From Trichobilharzia regenti (taxonomy: Eukaryota; Platyhelminthes; Trematoda; Strigeidida; Schistosomatidae), in NCBI GenBank assembly GCA_944472135.2, contig OX235270.1, positions 81,167,168-81,231,167 of the forward strand: a DNA stretch of 64,000 nucleotides, read 5' to 3'. The notes under the pieces were generated by a model. It ran no database searches and was not told where the DNA came from. It was given only the letters and a program-made list of their open reading frames with translations. A program made the position numbers and the translations under genes. Below, piece after piece: positions 1 to 10,983 of the stretch (position 1 is the stretch's first letter; each line of letters opens with the position of its first letter).

Positions 1-98
1 GCCCTAGACAACATCGACTTTATAGTAATTTGAAAAATGCTTGAACACATAGTAGTGTAGTGCCGAAAAAATTTGTAAATCTCCTTCAGTACCTACAT
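1..98. other. flank of the left BEL-like element
   Basis: Short AT-rich stretch outside the outermost LTR. I see no gene in it. The boundary with the LTR at about 99 is blurred because the last few LTR bases do not match the other copies. Confidence 0.4.
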
Positions 99-455
99 AA
101 GCCAAGTCTCGTAAAAACATCAATGACCAGCTCTTGCTACGCTGGGCCTCACGCTGTCCCTCGAAGATTCACAGAAACGCTAAGTAATAACGGACGCGAA
201 AACCAATACACAGTTTGGCGACTCGATAATTCTTTATTCTAACACCAACATATAGCCAACTTTACAACTAAGGTCTGTGAACAAATATTACAATAATAAA
301 TCACAATATTACTTCTGACGGTTTGCTACTGACTTCTTTCTGAACAGCGACCGATGAGACGATGACTGGTGTATTGATGCCTCCGCGAAAATTGGGGAAG
401 TTGGGTTTGAGCAAACAACCATGAATTGATCGTTCAATCTTCAACTACATTGACA
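99..455 (-). repeat. BEL-like 3' LTR, left copy
   Basis: Reverse complement of the LTR that recurs at 3259, 3980, 6540, 8839, 11903, 14069 and 21241. It begins (minus strand) with TGTCAATGTAGTTGAAG at 455. The inner 240 bp match the copy at 11903 closely. The last 115 bp differ from it, so the end near 99 is approximate. Confidence 0.8.
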
Positions 456-857
456 CTCCCCGGCAAAAAAGGATCTATTCCCTTTTTCCATCACGACCAA
501 TACACGTTGACTTGAATGCCGTTGCGAGAACCTGGGTCACACGGACAGAGCTGAAATGGAAAACAAACAGAAAAGCCAACACACCCCAGACATACACATA
601 GCACTCATTCTGCCTCAGTTCTAGTAACGGTGACGTATGCAAGCCTCAGTCGCTTACACTCTCGCTCCCCGGCGTGTGGTATCATAGCTAACAATTATCT
701 CCGTATGCATGTAATTCTCATCAATAGCCTCCCAGGCGTATACGACCCATCTGCTGTCTCTAACATCAATCAATTCATTCACGGATGTAGAAGACTAGAA
801 ACAACTTCAGAAGTAATCACGACGAAAATTTTAACAAAATTATATGATAACAACAAG

Positions 858-1404
858 GTACGAAAACAACGAGTAAACACAATTAATCCAAAATCACAAA
901 TTGATATGACACACCACACGTATATACAAGCAGTGCAAATAACTTCGCCGATCGTGTGTTGGTGGAATTCCTTTGAAGAATCGCAGGACTTACACCAGTA
1001 CGCCTACAACCCTTCACAGGTTGACGATTGTAAGTTGTGGAATGTCCGAACACAAACAAAACTAACCAAAAATTAAAATAATTGAAACTCACACAAGTAT
1101 TTAACACAAACATATGTACAATAAACACATCAAAGTGGTGGATTCTACCTTGACGAACTACCCTTGAAGAACTGTAGGACTTACAGTAGTATGCCTACAT
1201 TCCTTCTCAGCTTGATGATCCGAGTGGAAGTCGTCCGGACACAAACAGAATTACCAACAGATAGATGACAGATGGTATCAATTCAGCATATACAATATGA
1301 ACATATGCACAAAATCACACACGAAGCACATTGGACTGCTCATTGATGCGCCACCCCTTGAAGATTTGCAGGACTTACACCAGTACACCTACAACCCTTC
1401 TCAG
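858..1404 (-). repeat. three degenerate tandem repeats of about 192 bp in the BEL-like interior
   Basis: Mirror of the array at 10954-11500. Each unit carries a GAAGG(G)-TTGTAGG-like start followed by a GTAAGTCCT-type block and a CTTCAAGG-type block. The three units are clearly related but diverged from one another. Confidence 0.65.
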
Positions 1405-1935
1405 GTTTACACTTGGCTTATCCTCTCTAAACTGCGCAATATCTTTCGTCCTTTCAAATGCACCAATACTATTATAGTCATTGTACAAGATACTTGAGTT
1501 GATAGGCGTCTTCTTCCTTGTGGATAACAACACCAACGACGACTGATTGACTCCAGTTGATGAAGTTAGCGGTGGATCAGAAGCTGTTGTTGTTCGGCTT
1601 TCAGAAAGTTGTCTAACTGCAAGATTACCACCACTGCTGTCTTTTACTATCAGCTCCGGTTTAGCACTAGCATCTGATGACAGGTGGGCTTCACTCTGGT
1701 CAATTACACTGACGGTCTCACAAGTATGCATGCCTTCTGCAACTGCATCTGCATTTATTTCTACTTCACGTTCAAGTTGTACAGAACCCTTGTTCAACTT
1801 AGCAGTAGTAGGCATATCCCTCATCTCATCATGATCAACCAAAGACAACTGTGAGGTATCATGATCATTATCACGAATATTCACTTTACCGTCAATTTCA
1901 TCATTTTCAAACTCTTTAATAACAGAAGTAGACAA
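1375..1935 (-). pseudogene. acidic ORF of unknown function in BEL-like element (left copy)
   Basis: Open frame of about 187 codons downstream of gag, rich in Ser, Asp, Glu and Thr (for example EFENDEIDGK). I recognise no domain in it. It opens with TTG, not ATG, and lies in a different frame from gag, so it is probably the 3' part of a longer ancestral polyprotein that was shifted out of frame. Codons match the right copy at 10423-10983. Its position is where a BEL element would carry the rest of gag and protease, but no protease or zinc-knuckle motif is visible. Confidence 0.5.
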
Positions 1936-1967
1936 TTTTGGTTCCTCCTCGCAAATCCCAAAAGGAT

Positions 1968-3113
1968 TTATAACTTCACTCTGACTAGTAATACCTTGTA
2001 AACTTGTACGGTCAGAACTGGACTCTGAACCAATAACTCTATTCTGTGCATGCTATTCAACAATGGCCTACCAGATGCAACCACAGGCTTCTTGACCACA
2101 CCGTTATCGTCACACAATTCAGAGTCAGGCCTGGATTTCATATTTAGTTTACCATTAAACTTGCTCACCGATTCACAGTTCACCTTTGCACGCACTTCTT
2201 GCAAACGTGTAAAACACAACCGTGTTTGTCTTGCATCTTGTAACTTATCTGTTGAGGATGTACTACGAAACCTGTTACACTCACTAGGTCTATATGCATT
2301 ACTAGACATCATGGAGCCTTCTCGATATCCACCTCTCTGAGACCCTTTCGTCATCGATGATTGCGTTTTTCCCTCAGACTGTTCTATTCTAGGGGTGAGA
2401 TTCAATATACTGGAAAACTTGCTCAGGCATTGATTGACACTATCTTTTACTAGTTTCAGAATATCATCAAACCTTGGCTCGATACCCTCATCCTCCATAC
2501 GGGAGCTTATCTTTACCCACTTCCTTTGCAGTCAAGTAGGTAGGTGTCTTGCTCTTACTTCTAGTATAAAACTCGAGTTGAGGTCACTCATGCAATTCAT
2601 GGAAATGAATGGATTCTTGTAAATCAGCAAATTATCCAAAAACTCAGTGAGTGCCTTTGAGTCATCCTGTAATTGACTGCCATTACACTTGACAGCCTCG
2701 AATAATTTCCTTACAATCATCGAAGGTCTTCCAAACATTTGACGTAGAATGCTCATAGCCTCGTAGTGGCCCTCTTTCCGCTTCATAAACTTACAGCACC
2801 GTATAGCTCTTGAAGCATCTCCAGTGCAATACCTCATCAAATACATCAATTTCAATTCATCACTTAATAGAAAACTACTCAACATGATCTCAAACTCCTT
2901 TACAAATTGTAAATAATCAGCCGAGTTTCCGTCGAAACACCGTGGTTCAAATTTAGGGAGTTTGATGTTCCTATTATCCCTAGACGGCGAAACAGTAACA
3001 TCAACCATGTCATGTTCAACATCAGACACATCGTTACAAGTAACAGACAAGTCACCATGACTTACTTTCCTGTTTGCATCCAAGACGCTCTGTCCCTTCT
3101 TTGACCCAGGCAT
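1968..3113 (-). pseudogene. BEL/Pao-type gag, left copy, with in-frame TGA
   Basis: Reads from an ATG at 3113 (MPGSKKGQSVLDANRK) through a Pao-like gag core with motifs LPKFEPRCFDG, SDELKLMYL and GDASRAI, then Y-A-L and FGRP. It stops at a TGA at 2532-2534. The same frame resumes at once (LQRKWVK) and continues to 1968, so the TGA interrupts one gag. The identical stop occurs in the right copy, so it predates the duplication or is tolerated. The C-terminal third holds 98 bp that the right copy lacks. Capsid-like role inferred from the family; no zinc knuckle is seen. Confidence 0.7.
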
Positions 3114-3258
3114 TGTTGAACTTGACCCAATTCCAAAAATGTTCCAGATATTGCTTGTTCAAAGAGGACTTGATCGGCACCAGGAAAGATGAACGGTGAC
3201 TATCCAGACTTTCACCAACTGTCTGAATCCGCCAGAGTCTGTTTCTACCATCAGAAAC

Positions 3259-3617
3259 TGTCAGCCACGTCTTATGAACCGTTAATGTCCAGCTCTTGCT
3301 ACGCTCGGGCCCACGCTGTCCCTCGAAGATTTTCAGAAACGCATAGTATTAACTAACGCAAAAACCAAAACACTGTTTGGCGAATCAAGAATTCTTTATT
3401 CTAACACCAACATATAGCCAACTTTACAGCTAAGGTCTGTGAACAAATATTACAATAATAAATCACAATATTACTTCTGACGGTTTGCTACTGACTTCTT
3501 TCTGAACAGCGATCGACGAGACAATGACTGGTGTATTGATGCTTCCCCGAAAATTGGGGAAGTTGGGTTTGAGCAAACAACCATGAATTGATCGTTCAAT
3601 CTTCTGCTACATTGTCA
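3259..3617 (-). repeat. BEL-like 5' LTR, left copy
   Basis: 359 bp in reverse orientation, ending (plus strand) at TGTCA 3617 and starting at TGTCAGCC 3259. Same length as the LTRs at 6540-6898 and 8839-9197. An AATAAA-like signal lies inside (AGAATAAAGAATTC on the minus strand). Confidence 0.8.
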
Positions 3618-3979
3618 AATGTATTTATAAAGTAAATTTCCTTGGGTGACAATGTTCATTTTCAATGTATACTGCTACCCATATTGTTCCTACAATGATA
3701 GCGTCCATATTTATATAAAAATAAATCCTTTTTCGCCGTTCTACTAGCTAATTTATTAGCCAATACCTCACACTTATTACTTCCGGCCAACTTCTGCCTC
3801 TTTACAAACACAATTAGTAATCACTTCGTAAAACTTGCATTATTTAATACATTTATCTAGAAAAAAGTTTGCCATTATCTGGTCAAACGATTTCTAAGTT
3901 TGAAGTAATAAAGAATGCATAGCTCATGAAAATGAATCTTAGAAAAACTTTTATTCGCTGTTTATCTTACAACAGATAT
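3618..3979. other. spacer between two oppositely oriented BEL-like arrays
   Basis: AT-rich sequence without an ORF or recognisable repeat. It separates the minus-strand copy on the left from the plus-strand tandem array on the right. Confidence 0.4.
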
Positions 3980-4601
3980 TATCAATGCAGTTGAAGATTG
4001 AGCGATAAATTCGTGGTTGTTTGCTCACAAACAAATTCCATATATTCGCGGAGACATCGATACAAAAATCGTCGTCTCATCGGTCGTTGTTCAGAAAGGA
4101 ATCAGGCAAAAATGTCAGAAGTAATATCGTGATTTATTATTGTAATATTTGTTCTTAGAACTTACTCTGTAACATTAGTATAGCTGGATATAAGTTGGCG
4201 ACAGAATAAAGAATTCTTGATTCTGATGTGGTTTTGTTCTCTGAGCTGGATAGTTAGTTTGCGAAGCTTTCATCACCTTACTGGGTGACATCTTCAGCGC
4301 ATACTTCAAATTGAAGTCTTCAATTTGAAGTATGCGCTGAAGATGTCACCCAGTAAGGTGATGAAAGCTTCGCAAACTAACTATCCAGCTCAGAGAACAA
4401 AACCACATCAAAATTATCCACCTGAGCTACAAATCTTCTCTATCATATCTAAATCTTACGAGCGGGAATTCTTGATTCGCCAAACAATGTTTTGGTTTTT
4501 GCGTTAGTTAATACTATGCGTTTCTGAAAATCTTCGAGGGACAGCGTGAGGACCAGCGCAGCAAGAGCTGGACATTGACAGTTTATGAGACTTGACTGAC
4601 A
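3980..4601 (+). repeat. diverged BEL-like LTR interrupted by a palindromic insertion
   Basis: LTR sequence runs 3980-4223, is interrupted by 242 bp, and resumes with GAATTCTTGATTCGCCA at 4466 to end at about 4601 (CTGACA). The first part is clearly more diverged from the other LTRs (for example TATCAATGCAG instead of TGTCAATGTAG), so it is older. It opens the tandem array that runs to 12259. Confidence 0.75.
4224..4465 (+). mobile_element. 242-bp retroposon containing a 187-bp perfect palindrome, with 13-bp target duplication
   Basis: Bases 4224-4410 form an uninterrupted inverted repeat centred on T4317, with 93-nt arms and a single-base spacer. A non-palindromic tail of 55 bp follows. The insertion lies inside an LTR and is flanked by identical 13-bp copies of GAATTCTTGATTC at 4211-4223 and 4466-4478. 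A diverged single-arm relative plus tail lies on the minus strand at about 49780-49905. A 13-bp duplication fits target-primed retroposition. The inverted arm may come from twin priming or snap-back synthesis. The parent element is not recognised. Confidence 0.75.
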
Positions 4602-6539
4602 GTTTCTGACAGTGTTTGGATAGGTTCCGTTCGTCTTTCCTGGTGCTGGCCAAGTCTTCTTTGAACAAGCGTTATCTGGAATTTTTCTGGAATTCATGGT
4701 CAAGTTCAATGATGCCTGGTCAAAGAAGGAACAAAGCGTCTTGGAAGCAAACAGGAAAGTACCTTTTTTGGTGCACAAGCATAGCCTACAGAGAATAGGA
4801 ATAGAATAAGTAGAATCAAATTCATTAAGATCTATGAAATGTTAGGTTTAATGGAATATAATATCGACGAAATAAAGACTTTATTATAAAATGAGTGAGA
4901 TATGACATTGTGAACTGGTATTTAAAGATCCGACAATATACAGCATGTTAATTTATAAGATGCGCCATAAATCTGTGCAGAGCCAATGTGGTCGCATCTC
5001 AACAATAGGCTGAGCGAATGGTATATATTTAAAGGCAGAAGCATGATCTGTCTAGGTGTTCATTATTATCTTTTTTATTATTTATTATTATTATCTTTAT
5101 TTGCATGTTCAGTAAAGGTATGATCTGAGTATGTCACCCCGAGATCTGTGACTGTGTTCGTGTTTGAGACAAGGTCACCGTACATGTATAGATGAATAAA
5201 TAAATTGTTACAGAAATAGGACCATATCATTCAGTCACAATTTACAGTCGATAGCAAAATATGTTTTACATGTACGCTGGAGATTATACATACACTTGAT
5301 AAATGTTAATCCTAGTAGTATAAAACATCCTTTTCACTTATAGTACAATCATTTCTGCGCACAGGTGGAAAAATCTGCTAGATTGTCAGTGAAAGCAACA
5401 CATCAGGAAATACTGAAGTATTGTCTTCGCATTAACAAAAAACCCAGGTCTTTGGTGAATGGGTTATAGGCGCCTGGGAAAAGAATAAAGCTTGAAGTCA
5501 ATTTTCGTACATAATTTTGTTGTGTACAGAATCCTTGAATCATAGTTCATTGATGTGTTATTTTGAAATCAGTGATATGTTTATCTCACTTGATATGCAA
5601 TGTCATTGTTGGGAGTAAAATACATAAGCTTTAGACGCATTAATTAATGGATTTCTACCTCTTGTGGGTATTTACTTCTCGTGAGGAAGGTTTTTGAATT
5701 TTAGTTGTTCCGACAGGAGTTGTGGATATTGACTGCTCAGCAACATTACGGATATAAGTTCATCACATTATCTCAGGAATGTTGGGTTGTAGCTGGTGAG
5801 GCATATATGATGTCCGACGAGCGTACATCTGTCCATGTGGTGTTGTGGTGAGTTCTATCTTTTTCACGTTGTCGGTTTATGTCCATTTTATTCCACTTAT
5901 TGTGTTGGGTAGAAGTTTTACAAACGAAACTTCTTGTCTGTTTGAGGGTAAGTATCTTAATCGTTAATGTTTTATCTAAAATTATAAATATAGGCAAAAA
6001 ACGACAGGTGTAGTAATTAAGCTTAGACATTAAATGGACCGATAATTTCGGAGGCTCTCAGAGAGGAACTAGGACTACTATCGTTTGCGAACTCTTGTAG
6101 TTTGTCGTTAAGCACTTTCATGAAGGAGGCCAATGTACCTGCTTGACGCATTTCCCTTGGTAGTTTATTCCATATCTGTGCATACCTAACCAAGTAGAAC
6201 TTTTTCCTGGTGGCTGTTTTACATTGAACGATAGCTACTGTACCCTTAGTGTGTCTTAGTTTGTAGCCATTGACATCAGCAAGTGGAGTGGGATTAGTAT
6301 AGTTAAAAACTAATCAGTTTAGAAACTTATAGTAAAGTGTTAAGTTTAGTCTCAGGCGTCTTAGCCCTAGTGTTTCTAGTCCTAGGGTATTACATATAGT
6401 GGAGTAGTTTGCACCATATTCGATGCCGAGTAATTTTGGGTGAAGTAACTATGCACTCCCTCGACTTTCAATTTGTCCTCTATCCGTATACTACCATACA
6501 AGAATCAACAGTAATAAAATAAAGGACGCACACAAAACT
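4602..6539 (+). mobile_element. BEL-like internal region int1, first copy, carrying antisense LINE sequence
   Basis: Starts with the post-LTR leader and the first codons of gag (MPGQRRNK, with one base missing relative to the twin, which reads MPGSKKEQSVLEANRK). It diverges from int2 just after, so only a gag stub remains. From about 5065 on it is a CR1-like LINE fragment in minus orientation, which runs right up to the next LTR at 6540. It differs from the second copy (6899-8838) at only a few positions seen by eye. Confidence 0.7.
5065..6539 (-). mobile_element. CR1-like LINE 3' fragment inside int1, first copy
   Basis: Minus-strand homolog of the C-terminus and 3' UTR of the LINE at 14368-16914. 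Both share a GTCTTCGCATTAACAAAAAA block (about 5423) and coding traces such as RIEDKLKVEGV and LGLRRLRLNL with stop codons. An ATT-rich tail lies near 5065-5102. Coding homology continues to the LTR boundary at 6539-6540, ending at the equivalent of KVCVRPL in the reference copy. Confidence 0.7.
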
Positions 6540-6898
6540 TGTCGATGTAGTTGAAGATTGAACGATCAATTCATGGTTGTTTGCTCAAACCCAACTTCCC
6601 CAATTTTCGGGGAAGCATCAATACACCAGTCATTGTCTCGTCGATCGCTGTTCAGAAAGAAGTCAGTAGCAAACCGTCAGAAGTAATATTGTGATTTATT
6701 ATTGTAATATTTGTTCACAGACCTTAGCTGTAAAGTTGGCTATATGTTGGTGTTAGAATAAAGAATTCTTGATTCGCCAAACAGTGTTTTGGTTTTTGCG
6801 TTAGTTAATACTATGCGTTTCTGAAAATCTTCGAGGGACAGCGTGAGGACCAGCGCAGCAAGAGCTGGACATTGACAGTTTATGAGACTTGACTGACA
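6540..6898 (+). repeat. BEL-like LTR, shared middle copy 1
   Basis: 359 bp from TGTCGATGTAG to CTGACA. It sits between two near-identical int1 segments and so is shared by both, as in arrays made by recombination between LTRs. Confidence 0.85.
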
Positions 6899-8838
6899 GT
6901 TTCTGACAGTGTTTGGATAGGTTCCGTTCGTCTTTCCTGGTGCTGGCCAAGTCTTCTTTGAACAAGCGTTATCTGGAATTTTTCTGGAATTCATGGTCAA
7001 GTTCAATGATGCCTGGGTCAAAGAAGGAACAAAGCGTCTTGGAAGCAAACAGGAAAGTACCTTTTTTGGTGCACAAGCATAGCCTACAGAGAATAGGAAT
7101 AGAATAAGTAGAATCAAATTCATTAAGATCTATGAAATGTTAGGTTTAATGGAATATAATATCGACGAAATAAAGACTTTATTATAAAATGAGTGAGATA
7201 TGACATTGTGAACTGGTATTTAAAGATCCGACAATATACAGCATGTTAATTTATAAGATGCGCCATAAATCTGTGCAGAGCCAATGTGGTCGCATCTCAA
7301 CAATAGGCTGAGCGAATGGTATATATTTAAAGGCAGAAGCATGATCTGTCTAGGTGTTCATTATTATCTTTTTTATTATTTATTATTATTATCTTTATTT
7401 GCATGTTCAGTAAAGGTATGATCTGAGTATGTCACCCCGAGATCTGTGACTGTGTTCGTGTTTGAGACAAGGTCACCGTACATGTATAGATGAATAAATA
7501 AATTGTTACAGAAATAGGACCATATCATTCAGTCACAATTTACAGTCGATAGCAAAATATGTTTTACATGTACGCTGGAGATTATACATACACTTGATAA
7601 ATGTTAATCCTAGTAGTATAAAACATCCTTTTCACTTATAGTACAATCATTTCTGCGCACAGGTGGAAAAATCTGCTAGATTGTCAGTGAAAGCAACACA
7701 TCAGGAAATACTGAAGTATTGTCTTCGCATTAACAAAAAACCCAGGTCTTTGGTGAATGGGTTATAGGCGCCTGGGAAAAGAATAAAGCTTGAAGTCAAT
7801 TTTCGTACATAATTTTGTTGTGTACAGAATCCTTGAATCATAGTTCATTGATGTGTTATTTTGAAATCAGTGATATGTTTATCTCACTTGATATGCAATG
7901 TCATTGTTGGGAGTAAAATACATAAGCTTTAGACGCATTAATTAATGGATTTCTACCTCTTGTGGGTATTTACTTCTCGTGAGGAAGGTTTTTGAATTTT
8001 AGTTGTTCCGACAGGAGTTGTGGATATTGACTGCTCAGCAACATTACGGATATAAGTTCATCACATTATCTCAGGAATGTTGGGTTGTAGCTGGTGAGGC
8101 ATATATGATGTCCGACGAGCGTACATCTGTCCATGTGGTGTTGTGGTGAGTTCTATCTTTTTCACGTTGTCGGTTTATGTCCATTTTATTCCACTTATTG
8201 TGTTGGGTAGAAGTTTTACAAACGAAACTTCTTGTCTGTTTGAGGGTAAGTATCTTAATCGTTAATGTTTTATCTAAAATTATAAATATAGGCAAAAAAC
8301 GACAGGTGTAGTAATTAAGCTTAGATATTAAATGGACCGATAATTTCGGAGGCTCTCAGAGAGGAACTAGGACTACTATCGTTTGCGAACTCTTGTAGTT
8401 TGTCGTTAAGCACTTTCATGAAGGAGGCCAATGTACCTGCTTGACGCATTTCCCTTGGTAGTTTATTCCATATCTGTGCATACCTAACCAAGTAGAACTT
8501 TTTCCTGGTGGCTGTTTTACATTGAACGATAGCTACTGTACCCTTAGTGTGTCTTAGTTTGTAGCCATTGACATCAGCAAGTGGAGTGGGATTAGTATAG
8601 TTAAAAACTAATCAGTTTAGAAACTTATAGTAAAGTGTTAAGTTTAGTCTCAGGCGTCTTAGCCCTAGTGTTTCTAGTCCTAGGGTATTACATATAGTGG
8701 AGTAGTTTGCACCATATTCGATGCCGAGTAATTTTGGGGTGAAGTAACTATGCACTCCCTCGACTTTCAATTTGTCCTCTATCCGTATACTACCATACAA
8801 GAATCAACAGTAATAAAATAAAGGACGCACACAAAACT
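6899..8838 (+). mobile_element. BEL-like internal region int1, second copy
   Basis: Near-identical tandem copy of 4602-6539, offset by about 2.3 kb. The gag stub (6913-7107) reads MPGSKKEQSVLEANRK then leaves gag and stops. The rest is non-coding sequence and the antisense LINE fragment. Differences seen against the first copy include an extra G at GGGTCAAAG (7014-7022) and one extra G at about 8739. Confidence 0.75.
7362..8838 (-). mobile_element. CR1-like LINE 3' fragment inside int1, second copy
   Basis: Same fragment as 5065-6539. Here a 62-codon open piece survives at 8612-8800 on the minus strand (RIEDKLKVEGV ... LRRLRLNL). It matches the reverse-transcriptase thumb region of the LINE at 15882-16914 (TRIEDKLKVEGVQRYFTRK). 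Confidence 0.75.
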
Positions 8839-9197
8839 TGTCGATGTAGTTGAAGATTGAACGATCAATTCATGGTTGTTTGCTCAAACCCAACTTCCCC
8901 AATTTTCGGGGAAGCATCAATACACCAGTCATTGTCTCGTCGATCGCTGTTCAGAAAGAAGTCAGTAGCAAACCGTCAGAAGTAATATTGTGATTTATTA
9001 TTGTAATATTTGTTCACAGACCTTAGCTGTAAAGTTGGCTATATGTTGGTGTTAGAATAAAGAATTCTTGATTCGCCAAACAGTGTTTTGGTTTTTGCGT
9101 TAGTTAATACTATGCGTTTCTGAAAATCTTCGAGGGACAGCGTGGGCCCGAGCGTAGCAAGAGCTGGACATTAACGGTTCATAAGACGTGGCTGACA
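8839..9197 (+). repeat. BEL-like 5' LTR, right copy
   Basis: 359 bp, TGTCGATGTAG ... GTGGCTGACA. The left edge abuts the antisense LINE fragment directly. The LTR length is confirmed by the solo LTR at 21241-21601, which has target duplications at both ends. Confidence 0.85.
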
Positions 9198-9342
9198 GTT
9201 TCTGATGGTAGAAACAGACTCTGGCGGATTCAGACAGTTGGTGAAAGTCTGGATAGTCACCGTTCATCTTTCCTGGTGCCGATCAAGTCCTCTTTGAACA
9301 AGCAATATCTGGAACATTTTTGGAATTGGGTCAAGTTCAACA

Positions 9343-10332
9343 ATGCCTGGGTCAAAGAAGGGACAGAGCGTCTTGGATGCAAACAGGAAAGTAAGTCATG
9401 GTGACTTGTCTGTTACTTGTAACGATGTGTCTGATGTTGAACATGACATGGTTGATGTTACTGTTTCGCCGTCTAGGGATAATAGGAACATCAAACTCCC
9501 TAAATTTGAACCACGGTGTTTCGACGGAAACTCGGCTGATTATTTACAATTTGTAAAGGAGTTTGAGATCATGTTGAGTAGTTTTCTATTAAGTGATGAA
9601 TTGAAATTGATGTATTTGATGAGGTATTGCACTGGAGATGCTTCAAGAGCTATACGGTGCTGTAAGTTTATGAAGCGGAAAGAGGGCCACTACGAGGCTA
9701 TGAGCATTCTACGTCAAATGTTTGGAAGACCTTCGATGATTGTAAGGAAATTATTCGAGGCTGTCAAGTGTAATGGCAGTCAATTACAGGATGACTCAAA
9801 GGCACTCACTGAGTTTTTGGATAATTTGCTGATTTACAAGAATCCATTCATTTCCATGAATTGCATGAGTGACCTCAACTCGAGTTTTATACTAGAAGTA
9901 AGAGCAAGACACCTACCTACTTGACTGCAAAGGAAGTGGGTAAAGATAAGCTCCCGTATGGAGGATGAGGGTATCGAGCCAAGGTTTGATGATATTCTGA
10001 AACTAGTAAAAGATAGTGCCAATCAATGCCTGAGCAAGTTTTCCAGTATATTGAATCTCACCCCTAGAATAGAACAGTCTGAGGGAAAAACGCAATCATC
10101 GATGACGAAAGGGTCTCAGAGAGGTGGATATCGAGAAGGCTCCATGATGTCTAGTAATGCATATAGACCTAGTGAGTGTAACAGGTTTCGTAGTACATCC
10201 TCAACAGATAAATTACAAGATGCAAGACAAACACGGTTGTGTTTTACACGTTTGCAAGAAGTGCGTGCAAAGGTGAACTGTGAATCAATGAGCAATTTCA
10301 GTGATAAGCTAAATGTAAACTCCAGGCCTTAG
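9343..10332 (+). pseudogene. BEL/Pao-type gag, right copy, with in-frame TGA
   Basis: ATG at 9343 opens a 193-codon frame identical to the left copy, with the Pao/DUF1759-like core LPKFEPRCFDG ... SDELKLMYL ... GDASRAI. It ends at TGA 9922-9924. The same frame continues at once through LQRKWVK and MEDEGIEPRFDD to a stop at 10332. Near its end (about 10285-10370) it differs from the left copy by a cluster of substitutions and a 98-bp deletion, and so stops earlier. No protease or RT follows. Confidence 0.7.
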
Positions 10333-10338
10333 TCCAAA

Positions 10339-10983
10339 TTGTGTGACGATTACGGTTTACAGGCTTTTACTAGTCAGAGTGAAGTTATAAATCCTTTTGG
10401 GATTTGCGAGGAGGAACCAAAATTGTCTACTTCTGTTATTAAAGAGTTTGAAAATGATGAAATTGACGGTAAAGTGAATATTCGTGATAATGATCATGAT
10501 ACCTCACAGTTGTCTTTGGTTGATCATGATGAGATGAGGGATATGCCTACTACTGCTAAGTTGAACAAGGGTTCTGTACAACTTGAACGTGAAGTAGAAA
10601 TAAATGCAGATGCAGTTGCAGAAGGCATGCATACTTGTGAGACCGTCAGTGTAATTGACCAGAGTGAAGCCCACCTGTCATCAGATGCTAGTGCTAAACC
10701 GGAGCTGATAGTAAAAGACAGCAGTGGTGGTAATCTTGCAGTTAGACAACTTTCTGAAAGCCGAACAACAACAGCTTCTGATCCACCGCTAACTTCATCA
10801 ACTGGAGTCAATCAGTCGTCGTTGGTGTTGTTATCCACAAGGAAGAAGACGCCTATCAACTCAAGTATCTTGTACAATGACTATAATAGTATTGGTGCAT
10901 TTGAAAGGACGAAAGATATTGCGCAGTTTAGAGAGGATAAGCCAAGTGTAAACCTGAGAAGGGTTGTAGGTGTACTGGTGTAA
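10339..10983 (+). pseudogene. acidic ORF of unknown function in BEL-like element (right copy)
   Basis: Open frame with Ser/Asp/Glu/Thr-rich composition and no domain I recognise. It begins without an ATG (TTG at 10339) after the deletion that ended gag. From 10423 on it equals the left-copy ORF at 1375-1935. Probably a remnant of a longer gag-side polyprotein. The end (NLRRVVGVLV) lies in the first unit of the tandem repeat. Confidence 0.5.

Larger units (their letters stand above)
99..3617 (-). mobile_element. BEL/Pao-like gag-only LTR element, left (inverted) copy
   Basis: Minus-strand element with LTRs at 99-455 and 3259-3617. The internal part is about 2.8 kb and encodes a Pao-type gag plus an acidic ORF of unknown function. 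No protease, reverse transcriptase, RNase H or integrase can be found, so the element could move only with proteins supplied in trans. Its interior is nearly identical to the plus-strand copy at 8839-12259, except for a patch near 1936-2200. No clear target duplication is visible; the LTR start (TGACAATG) differs from the usual TGTCAATG. Family assignment comes from the gag resemblance to DUF1759/Pao gag and is an inference. Confidence 0.8.

Noticed and set aside
883..1128. Open frames overlapping the 192-bp repeats (also 11230-11475, 630-1076 and 11282-11728)
   Set aside because: They mirror each other on the two twins, lie across tandem repeats and show no protein domain; non-coding is simpler.
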